The notes under the pieces are model-generated. The model made no database searches. It was not told the origin of the DNA and was given only the letters and a program-made list of their open reading frames with translations. Source: Bythopirellula sp041737835 (GTDB taxonomy: Bacteria; Planctomycetota; Planctomycetia; Pirellulales; Lacipirellulaceae). From it: a DNA stretch of 64,000 bases. The translations under genes were made by a program, and so were the position numbers. The stretch lies in the NCBI GenBank assembly GCA_041737835.1, contig JBGSQY010000024.1; one strand, written 5' to 3'. Of the stretch, positions 23,896-32,988 are shown piece after piece. Positions within the stretch are counted from its first letter, which is position 1; each line of letters begins with the position of its first letter.

Positions 23896-24759
23896 TCACG
23901 CGGCTTTGCGGAACGGGGTCGTCGCGGGTGCTTCGGTTTCCACTTCGTCCACGGCCGGATGGATCCGCAGAGCCACCCGGGGCGGGCTGCGGCGTTCTTG
24001 AATGAAACCACGCGTGCCGGTGCGGAAGAATTCGGCAAACTCGGTGGCGATTCCCTGCGTGAAACGTTGTTCGAGCGTCTCGACCATTTCGTTGAATGTC
24101 AGCCCTTCGCGGTAAATCACGCGGTAGGCGGCTTTGAGCTCCAAAATTTCAGGTCGGGTGACGCCGGCCCGATTCAAGCCAACGCGATTCAAACCGACGA
24201 TGAGTGCGGTCCCCCCATCCGTCAACACGAACGGTGGCAGGTCTTGTACGACCTTCGTGCAACCGCCGACCATCGCCAACCGGCCGATGCGGCAGAATTG
24301 ATGCACCGCCGCGTTGCCACCCAGCACCGCCCGATCGCCCACTTGCACGTGCCCACCCAGCATGACGCCGTTGGTCAAAATCACGCGGTTGCCGATGTTG
24401 CCGTCGTGAGCGATATGAGCACCCACCATGACCAAACAATCGTCGCCAATCGTGGTGTGATACCCCTCGTGCATAGCACGGTGAATTGTCACGTGTTCGC
24501 GAATCGTGTTGCGATTGCCGATTCGTACGCCACCGATTTTTTCGGGGGCACGCGTGTGTTGAGGCAATCCGCCGATGACGGCCCCTTCGCAAACGATATT
24601 TTCACAACCAACGCTTACACCCGATTTAATCGTAACGTGGCCCACGAGCCGCGTGCGGTCGCCGATTTCGGCCCCGGGCTCAACAATCGAAAACGGGCCA
24701 ATCTCAACGTTGGCACCGATGCGTGCCTCACTGCTCACAATCGCGCTAGGGTGGATCAT
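23896..24759 (-). CDS. lpxA: UDP-N-acetylglucosamine acyltransferase
   Basis: A 287-residue left-handed beta-helix acyltransferase, the first enzyme of lipid A synthesis. The N-terminal hexapeptide repeats (IHPSAIVSSEARIGANVEIGPFSIVEPGAEIG) lead to the catalytic histidine in GAHIAHDGNIGN and the GGHVQVGDRAVLGGNAAVHQFCRIG block, then a helical C-terminal domain. An extra C-terminal tail of about 25 residues is present. The ATG at 24759 is preferred over a GTG one codon upstream. It indicates that this planctomycete can make lipid A. No other lpx genes are in the window. Confidence 0.9.
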   Translation of the reverse strand: MIHPSAIVSSEARIGANVEIGPFSIVEPGAEIGDRTRLVGHVTIKSGVSVGCENIVCEGAVIGGLPQHTRAPEKIGGVRIGNRNTIREHVTIHRAMHEGYHTTIGDDCLVMVGAHIAHDGNIGNRVILTNGVMLGGHVQVGDRAVLGGNAAVHQFCRIGRLAMVGGCTKVVQDLPPFVLTDGGTALIVGLNRVGLNRAGVTRPEILELKAAYRVIYREGLTFNEMVETLEQRFTQGIATEFAEFFRTGTRGFIQERRSPPRVALRIHPAVDEVETEAPATTPFRKAA

Positions 24760-25062
24760 CACGATGGGTCCTCGTGTGGAAAGCTTGGCGGTAGGCGATC
24801 ATTCCGGCGGGATGGCGTGATCGCGGCGAATCATTCACTGCTGGTAATATCGGATGCATGGGTTATAGGGGGTTAAGATTTGGTCTTTGATTCAACGGCG
24901 GGTGTGACAACCCGCGAGGAGTGCTAGCAACAGCGTGAAATCGCATTCTGGTAAAGACTTAGTGCAACGGACCCCTGGGCGAAGAGTGCTATCGCGCGTT
25001 AAACTCAACGCTTGCAGACAACCTGTGAATCAAGCTAAAGGCGGCACTGTGCGGGAGGAATC
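24760..25062. other. Divergent intergenic region lpxA / TPR gene
   Basis: A 303-nt gap with no recognised gene or RNA. It supplies leader space for lpxA (minus) and the TPR gene (plus), whose ribosome site GGAGG lies 5 nt before its ATG. No clear promoter boxes are seen. Confidence 0.4.
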
Positions 25063-25401
25063 ATGAGCGACGAACACAAACTCTACGACGAAGCGGATCA
25101 ACACAAAGCGGCGGGCGAACTCGAACTGGCCGCCAGCAAGCTCGAACAAGCGATCGCCAAGAACGAAGAATTCGCGCTGGGCCACTCGGCACTCGCCGTT
25201 GTGCTGCAAAAAATGGGCAAGCACGAAGAAGCCCTCGCACACGCCAAACGCGTCGCGGAGCTCGAACCGATGGACCCGTTTAGTTACACCGCGCTGAGCG
25301 TCACCTATCAACGCGCCTACGCGGGCACCGGCAACATGGATTACATTCGCATGGCGGAAGACGCCATGGAACGCAGCCGGCAATTAAGCTCGGGAATGTA
25401 A
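25063..25401 (+). CDS. Small TPR-repeat protein
   Basis: A 112-residue all-helical protein of three tetratricopeptide-like units: YDEADQHKAAGELELAASKLEQAIAKN, ALGHSALAVVLQKMGKHEEALAHAKRVAELEP and a last unit with YTALSVTYQRAY. No signal peptide, so it is probably a cytoplasmic adaptor. The start is fixed by GGAGG. It is convergent with the DUF3467 gene, with a hairpin between them. The binding partner is unknown. Confidence 0.8.
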   Translation: MSDEHKLYDEADQHKAAGELELAASKLEQAIAKNEEFALGHSALAVVLQKMGKHEEALAHAKRVAELEPMDPFSYTALSVTYQRAYAGTGNMDYIRMAEDAMERSRQLSSGM

Positions 25402-25421
25402 GAAGTTTTCAGGCGCTAGCT

Positions 25422-25451
25422 GCTAGGCGCGAGAAAATTCTAGCGCCTAGC
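25422..25451. terminator. Hairpin between convergent genes
   Basis: GCTAGGCGC (25422-25430) pairs with GCGCCTAGC (25443-25451) between the stops of the TPR and DUF3467 genes, a position suiting a bidirectional terminator. The left flank repeats the GCTAGCTGCTAG core seen at 4388-4399, so it may belong to the same dispersed palindrome family. Confidence 0.5.
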
Positions 25452-25471
25452 TTCTAACGACTAACATCTCT

Positions 25472-25786
25472 CTACGCTTGCGGCTTCGCCACGACGCGCT
25501 TCTGCACGTCGACTTCCAACACGCCGAAGGCCTGCTCATGCCGCTGCACCGACAAATGCAAAGCATGCAGCAAACGCTTGGCGGTGTAGTAGTTCGTGAC
25601 CAAACGCTGCGTAATGATCACTGGCTCAGACGGCACGCCAAAGGGCTGCGCATTCAGGCCGAAATCGATAATCAATTCCTCGGGCGTGCCGGTCACGCGG
25701 CAAAAATTGGCATAAGACGTCGAAGCGTGGGTGTCGTCCACTTGTACGCGTTGTTGTTCGGGAGCGGGTTGTTTTTCGTCGGCCAC
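25472..25786 (-). CDS. DUF3467 family protein
   Basis: A 104-residue protein with the DUF3467 pattern: polar N-terminus, VDDTHASTSYANFCRV, ELIIDFGLN, VIITQRLVTNYYTAKRLLHALHLSVQRHEQAFG. Function is unknown. It starts at GTG with GGAGA 7 nt upstream. It stands alone between a convergent TPR gene and rsmG. Confidence 0.82.
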   Translation of the reverse strand: MADEKQPAPEQQRVQVDDTHASTSYANFCRVTGTPEELIIDFGLNAQPFGVPSEPVIITQRLVTNYYTAKRLLHALHLSVQRHEQAFGVLEVDVQKRVVAKPQA

Positions 25787-25942
25787 GGGTATTTCTCCAT
25801 TCGCTGTCTATTGAACGTTTGCCACTCTTAAATGGCACTTGAAAAGTGAATCAGCAAGTTTAAGCAATTGGATGGCTTAATTCCATCCCTGAGAATCGCT
25901 GCTGAAATCGGGTGACGTTTGCCCTCCGACACGGCCTTAGGG

Positions 25943-26602
25943 TCATTTCCCTTTCGCCGCGGGAGTGACGCTCAGAATCACACTTTCCGCATCCGTGCGA
26001 GGCGTCAGATAAGTCGCTGCTTTGCGAAGTTCATGCTTTTTTAACAGTCCTAAGTGTCGCGCTTCACCCCGTTCATCGACCCACTTACGCCCCTTGATCA
26101 AAAGCAACCGATCAAACGCCTTCCAATGCGGCTCAACCCACCGCAAGATTTTCGCCAGAGCCGCTACGGCCCGCGCGACGAGTGTATCAAAGGTTTGCAG
26201 TTCGAGCACTTCTTCGGCCCGACAGGCGTAAACTGACACGGGAATGTTGAGTTCCACAACCATCGCCTCAACGACTTTGGCCTTTTTCTGCATCGACTCG
26301 CAAACGCTCACTCGCAAATCAGGGCGGCAGATCGCGATGATCAAGCCCGGCACGCCACCCCCGGTGCCAATGTCGAGAACTCTTTCGCGCTTTCCGATCA
26401 ATTTCGCGAGTTCCCAACTATCGACAACGTCACGCGTGACGAATTTTTCGAGTGTCGTATGCCGCGTGAGGTTGAGTTGTTCGTTCCATTGCCATAACAA
26501 CTCGCGGTAACGATCCAGCGTTTTAATTTGCTCGTCGGTGAGTTCAATCCCCACATCACGCAATGCGGTAGCCAAGTCGGTGGTGTACGTTTCGTCGGTC
26601 AT
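25943..26602 (-). CDS. rsmG: 16S rRNA (guanine527-N7)-methyltransferase
   Basis: A 219-residue RsmG/GidB. It shows the N-terminal QWNEQLNLTRHTTLEKFVTRDVVDS segment, the SAM-binding loop VLDIGTGGGVPGLIIAI and LVARAVAALAKIL of the family. It methylates G527 in 16S rRNA using SAM. The start at 26602 gives family length; the open frame continues far upstream but overlaps truB on the other strand and has no coding character. It is divergent from truB with 79 nt between. Confidence 0.92.
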   Translation of the reverse strand: MTDETYTTDLATALRDVGIELTDEQIKTLDRYRELLWQWNEQLNLTRHTTLEKFVTRDVVDSWELAKLIGKRERVLDIGTGGGVPGLIIAICRPDLRVSVCESMQKKAKVVEAMVVELNIPVSVYACRAEEVLELQTFDTLVARAVAALAKILRWVEPHWKAFDRLLLIKGRKWVDERGEARHLGLLKKHELRKAATYLTPRTDAESVILSVTPAAKGK

Positions 26603-26681
26603 AAAACCAGTATATGATTTACCCGCGGCGCTTGCACCGTGCCCATGAAATTTCATTTCGGCCACTTGTGGCTTAGCGCTT

Positions 26682-27545
26682 ATGTTCGGCATTCTCAACA
26701 TCAACAAACCGCCCGGCTGGACGTCGCGCGATGCCGTCAATCGCATCCAGAAACTCGTCCGCCCGGCTAAGGTCGGCCACGCCGGCACACTTGACCCACT
26801 CGCCACGGGCGTACTCGTCGTTTGTATTGGACCAGCCACGCGGCTTATCGAATACGTCCAGCAGATGCCCAAAGAATATCGCGGCACGTTCTTGCTGGGC
26901 CGCAGTAGCGCCAGCGACGACACCGAAACCGAAATCACCGAGCTTGCTGGTGCTACCGTCCCCACACGGTCAGATATCGAAGCCGCCTTGCCACAATTTC
27001 TCGGCCGCATCGACCAGATTCCTCCCGCTTATTCCGCGGTAAAGATCGCTGGCCAACGCGCCTATGCCCTGGCTCGCAAGGGTGCGGACTTTACAATCAC
27101 TCCCCGCCCCGTCGAAATTCACGCAATCGAAATCACGAACTACGAATACCCCCAACTTGAACTGATGATCCGTTGCGGCAGTGGCACGTACATCCGCAGC
27201 TTGGGCCGCGATCTGGCAGCCCGTTTGGGCACCGCCGCTGTTATGAGTGAACTCACGCGCACGCGAATTGGCACGTTCTGCGTTGACGATGCACTCTCTG
27301 TCAACTATTTAACGCTGGATCAGATTCAAGAGCACCTTCAATCTCCCGCCCAAGCTGTGAGCCATCTGCCCCGTTTCGAATTGACCGCCAACCAACTCCA
27401 AGAATTGCGCTACGGCCGACCGTTTTCTAGCGACTCACTAACCGAATGTGCCGCCTTTGATGAACAGGGCAACTTGATCGCGTTGCTCACACCCAAGTCG
27501 CCCGGCCTGCTCAAACCGCACATCAATTTTGCCCCGTCGGCATGA
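26682..27545 (+). CDS. truB: tRNA pseudouridine(55) synthase
   Basis: A 287-residue TruB. Landmarks are FGILNINKPPGWTSRDAVNRIQ, the catalytic aspartate in HAGTLDPLATGVLVV, PPAYSAVKIAGQRAYALARKG and RCGSGTYIRSLGRDLA. It forms pseudouridine 55 in the tRNA T loop. The C-terminal extension resembles a short PUA-like remnant. It shares a divergent promoter region with rsmG. Confidence 0.95.
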   Translation: MFGILNINKPPGWTSRDAVNRIQKLVRPAKVGHAGTLDPLATGVLVVCIGPATRLIEYVQQMPKEYRGTFLLGRSSASDDTETEITELAGATVPTRSDIEAALPQFLGRIDQIPPAYSAVKIAGQRAYALARKGADFTITPRPVEIHAIEITNYEYPQLELMIRCGSGTYIRSLGRDLAARLGTAAVMSELTRTRIGTFCVDDALSVNYLTLDQIQEHLQSPAQAVSHLPRFELTANQLQELRYGRPFSSDSLTECAAFDEQGNLIALLTPKSPGLLKPHINFAPSA

Positions 27546-27933
27546 TCGTTATTTCCGCGCCGGTATCTCTTCACACTTGAGGGCTAGGCACATGAATTCG
27601 GGAACAAACTTGCCTATTTCGCGTGAATAATTGATCGCCGTACCAATCTCCTGCACTTGGAGCTGAAATTGGAAAGCAACACGCGAGCCGCATCTGCCGG
27701 TTGTGCCTGCCACTTCCGTTCTAGGAGTCCTCCCTCCCAGGGAATCCGTAGCGCGAACGTGACACAAGTTGGACTGCCGACTCGCGGCGTGTCGAAATGA
27801 ATAGAACCAACGCGTCTGCGCGAGCGATGCGTTGACAACATGACACCAGGATGGACAACCAGGGAAACACTTCGGGCACGGATGGGCCCCGCGATCGGTC
27901 CGCGACTGTCATGATGGCAGAGCGGACGAGACC
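27546..27933. other. Intergenic region truB-ftsK
   Basis: A 388-nt stretch with no gene I can support. A minus-strand frame (27549-27767) starts at TTG and ends 3 bp beyond the truB stop; it has no recognised homology. The region presumably holds the ftsK promoter, but no clear boxes were found. Confidence 0.4.
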
Positions 27934-30867
27934 ATGGATCGTAGACCACTGATGTTCGAAAACCGTAGTTTGCGAATCGACCTGATGACGCTGGCACTCT
28001 TGGCAGTGACGGCGTTGCTGGGCATTTCGCTATTCACATACGACCCGCTCGATCCTCCCAGCACGCTGGTGCTGCCCGCTCGCGCTGAGTTCGCGAACGC
28101 CGTCGGCCCCATCGGTGCGTACGTCTCACACTATCTGTTTGAAAGCGTCGGCGTCGGGGCTTACTACGTCGTTGGTTCGCTCTCCGTATTGTCGGTTGTG
28201 CTGCTTATGCGGCGTGGTATCGATCAACCGATCGTGCGAGCCGTCGGCTGGGCCCTTTCGTTGTTGGCTCTGAGCACGCTCTCGAACATGGTGATGCCCG
28301 CGGGCAGTCCCGGCCCTGAAATCGGCCCCGGCGGATTCTTAGGCGCGATGGGCAGCGCCCTACTGGAATCGCACTTCGCCACCATTGGCGCTTACATTCT
28401 TTCGCTCAGCGTGTTGCTCGCTGGCTGGCTGTTGTGTACCGATTACTTCCTGTTCCGCGTGGCGGCGGTGACAACCGTTGCCTCAGGCCGAGGAATCGCC
28501 ACATTGGGTCAGGTCGGCCAATCCCTGAAAGCAGCCAACAAAAAACGCCCCGCCACCGATGTCGAAAACGGCATCGAAGAAGACTCCGAAGAGTACGAAT
28601 ACGATTACGAAGAGGAATCTTCTGACGAGGGCGAATGGGAATACGAATACGAAGATGAGGAATCCGAAGACGCCGAAGCCCCCGAAGAGGAAGAGGTCGA
28701 GCTAACAGTCCGCACCCCCGCAACCAAACAAGAAGAAGCCGCCGGCGAGCCCGCTTCAGCGGGCGGCGTGGGTAGCGCTGATGAACAGGAAGAGACCGAA
28801 CAACCCCAAGCCCCCCCCACCCTCAAAGAAAAACTGGGCCTGGGCAAAGGCAAGAGTCTCCTCAAAAAGAGCGAGCGCGAAGAAGTCATCAGCCAGCTCG
28901 ATGCCGCCGATCTTCGTCAGCCCGACACGAATTTCGATTACGAACTCCCGCCGCTTGATCTGCTGCTGGAACCTGAAAACGTCAGCTACGACGAGCACGA
29001 GAAGGAAGTCCGCCGCAAGGCTCGCATCCTGGAAAAGACGTTCAAGAACTTCGGGTTCAACGTAAAGGTCGTGGAGATCGAAACGGGCCCGGTGATTGCC
29101 CAGTACGAAGTGCAGCTCGAAGCCGGCCTCCGTTTAGCCAAGATCACAAACCTGTCCGATGATCTGGCGATCGCGCTGCGCGTGCCGAGCGTACGTATCG
29201 TCGCGCCGATTCCCGGCAAGAATACCGTCGGTATCGAAGTCCCCAACGAAAACCGCCAACTCGTGCGTTTGCGCGAAGTGATCGAAGAATCCAACGGCCA
29301 CGCCCGGCGGATGAAGATCCCCATTTACTTGGGCAAAGACGTGTCGGGCAATCCGCTCGTGGTCGATCTCACTTCGCTACCGCACTTGCTGATCGCAGGC
29401 CGCACCGGTACCGGTAAAAGCGTGTGCCTCAACTCGATCATCCTGTCGATGTTGATGAGCCGCGGTCCCGATGAAGTGCGCATGTTGATGATCGACCCCA
29501 AAATGGTGGAGCTCAGCGGCTATCGCAAGTTGCCGCATTTGATGCATCCGGTCGTGACCGACATGAAGAAGGCTGAGGCGATACTTTCCTGGGCCGTCGA
29601 CAAGATGGAAGAGCGCTACGCGCTGTTGGCTCGCGCGGGCGTTCGGCACATCACCGTGTTCAACCAACTGAGCGACGAGGAACTCCGCGAGCGAATCGAT
29701 CCCGTGAGCGAAGCCGAATGGGAAGTGATTCCCAAGCAGTTGCCGTTCATCGTGATTGTGGCCGACGAAATCGCCGACTTGATGATGACCGCCGGCAAAG
29801 ACGTGGAACAGCACATTATCCGGCTGGCCCAAAAGAGCCGTGCGGTGGGCATCCACTTGATTCTCGCCACGCAGAAACCGACCGTCGACGTGATCACCGG
29901 CTTGATCAAATCGAACTTGCCGGCGCGCATTGCCTTCCAAGTCGCAAGCCGCACTGACAGCCGCGTGGTGCTCGATGAAATGGGCGCGGATAAACTTTTG
30001 GGCAACGGCGATATGCTGTTCCTTTCACCGGGAACAAGCCAGTTGCTCCGTGGCCAGGGGACGTACCTTTCCGACGACGAAATCACCCGCGTGGTCGACT
30101 TTGTCGGCACCGATGCGCCGCAATTCGCCAAGGAACTCATCGAGCTTAAGACCAAAGACGAAGAAGAAGCCGCCAGCACGCCGGGACAACTCAAGAATCG
30201 CGATGAGCTGTATGAAGCCGCCGTCGATATCGTGGTCCGTGAGCGTCGTGGCAGCGTGTCGCTGTTGCAGCGTTGCTTAGGAATCGGTTACGGCCGTGCC
30301 GCCCGTTTGATTGACTTCATGGCCGAGGACGGCATTGTGGGTGAATACAACGGTTCGCAAGCGCGTGAAGTGGCGATCTCGATCGAAGATTGGGAAGCCA
30401 TGCAATCCGGCGGTGCTGAACAAGCCAAGGCTGGTCCAACAACTGCGGTAACAACTCCGCCCAAGCCCAAGCGTGTGAACAAAGTCGTCCCCGGCACAGA
30501 CGAGCCCAGCGACATCGAAGACGGCGAGCCCCCCTACTCAAGCAACTCAGCAGCAGGCGGCGAAGAAGAAAATGAAGTTGCCGAAGACCCCTCGGAACTC
30601 GATTACGAAGTCGAAGACGAATCCGAAGTCGACGAGATCCAAGACGCCGAATACGACTACGAAGAAGAGCTTGAGGAAGAGCCCGGCGAGCCCGCTTCAG
30701 CGGGCGGCGACGATGAAGTCAACAACGAAACCGAAGACGAAGAAGACTACGAATACGAGGAAGAAGACGAACTCGATTCCGACACCGAGGAATCCGACGA
30801 CGAGGACGACCTCTGGAGCGAAGACGAAGATGACGACGAGCAAAACAAGCTCGCCGACACGGCCTAA
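27934..30867 (+). CDS. ftsK: FtsK/SpoIIIE DNA translocase with acidic C-terminal tail
   Basis: A 977-residue septal DNA translocase. Residues about 18-175 hold four membrane segments, and about 200-290 form a very acidic Glu/Asp/Tyr linker. The alpha-beta motor contains Walker A (AGRTGTGKS, about 486-494), LMIDPKMVEL and IVIVADEIADLMM. The gamma winged-helix (about 757-815; RRGSVSLLQRCLGIGYGRAARLIDFM) normally ends the protein and reads KOPS. Here an extra tail of some 130 residues follows, composed largely of Glu, Asp and Tyr. Both acidic regions contain the same GEPASAGG insert from a 27-bp palindromic repeat. The start could instead be ATG at 27952. A terminator follows 13 nt after the stop. 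Confidence 0.93.
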   Translation: MDRRPLMFENRSLRIDLMTLALLAVTALLGISLFTYDPLDPPSTLVLPARAEFANAVGPIGAYVSHYLFESVGVGAYYVVGSLSVLSVVLLMRRGIDQPIVRAVGWALSLLALSTLSNMVMPAGSPGPEIGPGGFLGAMGSALLESHFATIGAYILSLSVLLAGWLLCTDYFLFRVAAVTTVASGRGIATLGQVGQSLKAANKKRPATDVENGIEEDSEEYEYDYEEESSDEGEWEYEYEDEESEDAEAPEEEEVELTVRTPATKQEEAAGEPASAGGVGSADEQEETEQPQAPPTLKEKLGLGKGKSLLKKSEREEVISQLDAADLRQPDTNFDYELPPLDLLLEPENVSYDEHEKEVRRKARILEKTFKNFGFNVKVVEIETGPVIAQYEVQLEAGLRLAKITNLSDDLAIALRVPSVRIVAPIPGKNTVGIEVPNENRQLVRLREVIEESNGHARRMKIPIYLGKDVSGNPLVVDLTSLPHLLIAGRTGTGKSVCLNSIILSMLMSRGPDEVRMLMIDPKMVELSGYRKLPHLMHPVVTDMKKAEAILSWAVDKMEERYALLARAGVRHITVFNQLSDEELRERIDPVSEAEWEVIPKQLPFIVIVADEIADLMMTAGKDVEQHIIRLAQKSRAVGIHLILATQKPTVDVITGLIKSNLPARIAFQVASRTDSRVVLDEMGADKLLGNGDMLFLSPGTSQLLRGQGTYLSDDEITRVVDFVGTDAPQFAKELIELKTKDEEEAASTPGQLKNRDELYEAAVDIVVRERRGSVSLLQRCLGIGYGRAARLIDFMAEDGIVGEYNGSQAREVAISIEDWEAMQSGGAEQAKAGPTTAVTTPPKPKRVNKVVPGTDEPSDIEDGEPPYSSNSAAGGEEENEVAEDPSELDYEVEDESEVDEIQDAEYDYEEELEEEPGEPASAGGDDEVNNETEDEEDYEYEEEDELDSDTEESDDEDDLWSEDEDDDEQNKLADTA
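28742..28768. repeat. In-frame palindromic repeat, ftsK copy 1
   Basis: A 27-bp unit with the core palindrome CCCGCT-TC-AGCGGG, encoding GEPASAGG inside the acidic linker. It is identical to the copy at 30683-30709 and shares the opening CCGGCGAGCC with repeats in cimA and valS. Confidence 0.75.
30683..30709. repeat. In-frame palindromic repeat, ftsK copy 2
   Basis: A 27-bp unit identical to 28742-28768, in the acidic C-terminal tail and in the same reading frame, again giving GEPASAGG. Surrounding codons for the acidic tail are not identical, so the match is confined to the repeat. Confidence 0.75.
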
Positions 30868-30879
30868 GTATTAAAAACA

Positions 30880-30910
30880 CCAAGCCGCGATTCAACGAAT
30901 CGCGGCTTGG
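30880..30910. terminator. Bidirectional terminator between ftsK and the SPFH gene
   Basis: A 13-bp perfect stem (CCAAGCCGCGATT and its complement) with a 5-nt loop lies between convergent genes, with A-rich sequence on the left and TTTTTA on the right. It therefore suits both strands. Confidence 0.85.
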
Positions 30911-30937
30911 TAAGTTTTTACGAACGAAATTCTGCGA

Positions 30938-32551
30938 CTACCGCTGCGCTGCGGCCCGTGGCGCGGCCCGCTGCTGCTCGGGTGCATCTTCCACCATCGA
31001 ATGGAGCATCGTGCCAATGAGAGCCGTCGTTTGGCCCTCAGCGCCGTTACCGCCCCCCGTGACCATCACCCGCGGTGTGATCATGATGTTTTTCTCGCCC
31101 ACGATGTTTAAGAACTCCACGAGCGCCGCATTGTTGCTGCCAATCTGCTCGGCAATCAACTTGTAAGCCGCAGCTTGGGCTTCGGCTTTGATTTCCACGG
31201 CCTCGGCTTCCGCCTGGGCGGCGATCACCTGCTTCTGCTTATCGTTCTCGGCGATCTTCACCGCATAAGCCGCTGTTGCGAGGCGCTTTTCTTCTTCGGC
31301 TTCTTGTTCTGTCTTCGTGAGTTGCTTCTTTTGCTCGGCGGCACGCTGCTGCTCGTTGAAAGTTTCCTGCTCTTGCAATGCGATTTCACGGTCAGTTTGT
31401 GTTTTCAACAACGCACCAAGTGTCTCCTCATTGCCCACGTCGCCAATCCGCACGGCTGTGATCGTCACGCCGATGTTTTTCAATTCCTCTTTGAGCATGG
31501 TTTCCGATTGGCTTTCCTGGTGCGAACGCTGCTTCACATAGTCGAGCGCCTTCACCCCTTCGGCGTTGTTGCGAAAGATCGCCCGCACGGCGGAGTCCAT
31601 CACGGTCCGCAAACCTTCTTGATCGTCACCCACCGTGGCCACCAACAGCGGCGCATCCTCGGGATGAATTTCAAACTCCACGCGGACGTCGACGGGGAAC
31701 GTAAAACCGTCGGAAGTACGCACCATAATTTCCCGCTCTTCAGCCGTATCAGACCGTGGACCTTGCCGCGACGTGTACAGAACGATGTGCTTCTTGGTGG
31801 AGATCTTGGTGACTTCATACGCCTTGGGATTAATGTATTCCTGACCTTCAGGCAGTGGTTCGCGCCAAATACCCCGCTGACCACGAGCCGCCAAATGTCG
31901 GGCCATCGCTTCTTGACCTTCGACTTCAACGGCTGCCGAGCTATCACCGACATTCGACTTCACGACGCCCACGGTCGCTTTTTCAATCGTCGTGGCAGGT
32001 TCGATCTTCATTTCAAACAGCTTCGGGTTGATACGATACGACCCCGGCTTGAGAACTGAAGTCTGCGGTCCCTTATAGCCGCCCCCTTCACCCAAAAAGT
32101 ACTCGGCGTCCTGCGCCATCAATCCTTCTTTGGATTCTTCCCACTCGGGTGCATAAGCGGTGCCGCGCGGCAACGGCTTGCCGTCCGACGCATTGAGAAT
32201 TCCGACGCTGCCCGCGGGAACGGTTTGCACTTCGGTGATATCAATATCGTAAATGAACGGCCAATACCAAGGATGCCAGCCCGGCGGCAGAATGCGCGCC
32301 TGCGGGCCCTTTTCGCCATTCGTGGCAATAATCTTTCCTGGCGGCAACGAAGTGAAACCAATGTTCTTGGTCACGACGCCGATTTGGTTTTCGCTCACAA
32401 AGCGGAACGATGCCAACGTGAAGAACGACATCATCACCAGCAGTGCGACGACCAACCCCGCCAAGCGCAGTTCAACGGACTGCAACTTAGCGACACTCGC
32501 CACGATCATGGCAGACAACACAACACCCACAATGACAAACAACAAAGACAT
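30938..32551 (-). CDS. SPFH/band 7 membrane protein (flotillin-like)
   Basis: A 537-residue protein with two N-terminal hydrophobic segments (about residues 2-22 and 29-50). A band 7 domain follows (FRFVSENQIGVVTKNIG, VGVVKSNVG, VRTSDGFTFPVDVRVEFEI), then a long Glu/Ala/Lys/Gln coiled coil (about 385-480) and a hydrophobic C-terminal piece with a Gln/Ala-rich tail. Such proteins oligomerise in membrane microdomains and regulate proteases or membrane order. The ATG at 32551 directly starts the first membrane segment and follows a GGGG tract. ftsH lies elsewhere in the window, not adjacent. Confidence 0.82.
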   Translation of the reverse strand: MSLLFVIVGVVLSAMIVASVAKLQSVELRLAGLVVALLVMMSFFTLASFRFVSENQIGVVTKNIGFTSLPPGKIIATNGEKGPQARILPPGWHPWYWPFIYDIDITEVQTVPAGSVGILNASDGKPLPRGTAYAPEWEESKEGLMAQDAEYFLGEGGGYKGPQTSVLKPGSYRINPKLFEMKIEPATTIEKATVGVVKSNVGDSSAAVEVEGQEAMARHLAARGQRGIWREPLPEGQEYINPKAYEVTKISTKKHIVLYTSRQGPRSDTAEEREIMVRTSDGFTFPVDVRVEFEIHPEDAPLLVATVGDDQEGLRTVMDSAVRAIFRNNAEGVKALDYVKQRSHQESQSETMLKEELKNIGVTITAVRIGDVGNEETLGALLKTQTDREIALQEQETFNEQQRAAEQKKQLTKTEQEAEEEKRLATAAYAVKIAENDKQKQVIAAQAEAEAVEIKAEAQAAAYKLIAEQIGSNNAALVEFLNIVGEKNIMITPRVMVTGGGNGAEGQTTALIGTMLHSMVEDAPEQQRAAPRAAAQR

Positions 32552-32871
32552 ATTCAGTTCCCCCCTTAAAATCGGCTTGCACAAACTTAGCTCAGCCAGG
32601 CCCAGGACTCACGGCTTCCTGCCGCAATTCGGTCCCTTGAGAGCGTATTCGCCGCAGTGCAGGCAGTCTTGCGAAGATTCGCCTTGGCCACGGGAAAGGA
32701 ATATAACGATTTTGGCGACTTCGCGTTGAACCTTTCCTTCACAATGCGAGTCTGGAATGGCAGCCCGTGCCCCTTCCAAGGCCGCCAAAGGGCCCCTGAG
32801 TTGCTTCCGCCCCCACAGGCAGGTAAACTTAGGTGATCAGCCGAAACACACTTTATCCTCCGAAACTTGCC
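32552..32871. other. Intergenic region upstream of the isoleucine leader
   Basis: A 320-nt divergent region between the SPFH gene and the cimA leader. A plausible plus-strand promoter is TTGCTT, 17 nt, TAAACT just before 32830, which would start the leader RNA about 40 nt upstream of its small reading frame. No other gene is recognised. Confidence 0.4.
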
Positions 32872-32961
32872 ATGCTGTCCGTCGCTTCCAACTCGATTTC
32901 GCGAATGAGCATCGAGATTATTGCGATCAGCATTATTATTGGCGGCAAGCCTCGGGGTTGA
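32872..32961 (+). CDS. Isoleucine-rich leader peptide (attenuator of cimA)
   Basis: A 29-codon frame whose second half reads MSIEIIAISIIIGG: eight of 29 codons are Ile (ATT/ATC), seven of them within residues 14-23. It ends at 32961, 27 nt before a terminator hairpin. The sequence 32951-32960, at the end of this frame, can pair over 10 bp (one G-U) with the left arm of that terminator (32988-32997). Ribosomes stalled at the Ile codons would leave it free to form the antiterminator, while ribosomes reaching the stop would mask it. This is the logic of ilv/leu attenuators, and cimA makes the first isoleucine precursor. No strong ribosome site is seen; a second in-frame ATG at 32905 may be the true start. 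Confidence 0.75.
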   Translation: MLSVASNSISRMSIEIIAISIIIGGKPRG

Positions 32962-32988
32962 AGTCGGCAGACAACCGAAACACACGAC

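Noticed and set aside
25414..25451. Palindromes around GCTAGCTGCTAG as a phage attachment site
   Set aside because: No integrase, no tRNA and no boundary change in gene content; better explained as a terminator or small dispersed palindrome.
25943..27010. Longer rsmG reading frame of 355 codons
   Set aside because: The first 136 codons are antisense to truB and unlike RsmG; the internal ATG at 26602 gives the family length.
27549..27767. Possible 72-codon minus-strand gene beside truB
   Set aside because: TTG start, no ribosome site, no recognised family. The C-terminal helical part faintly recalls four-helix-bundle proteins, but too weakly to call.
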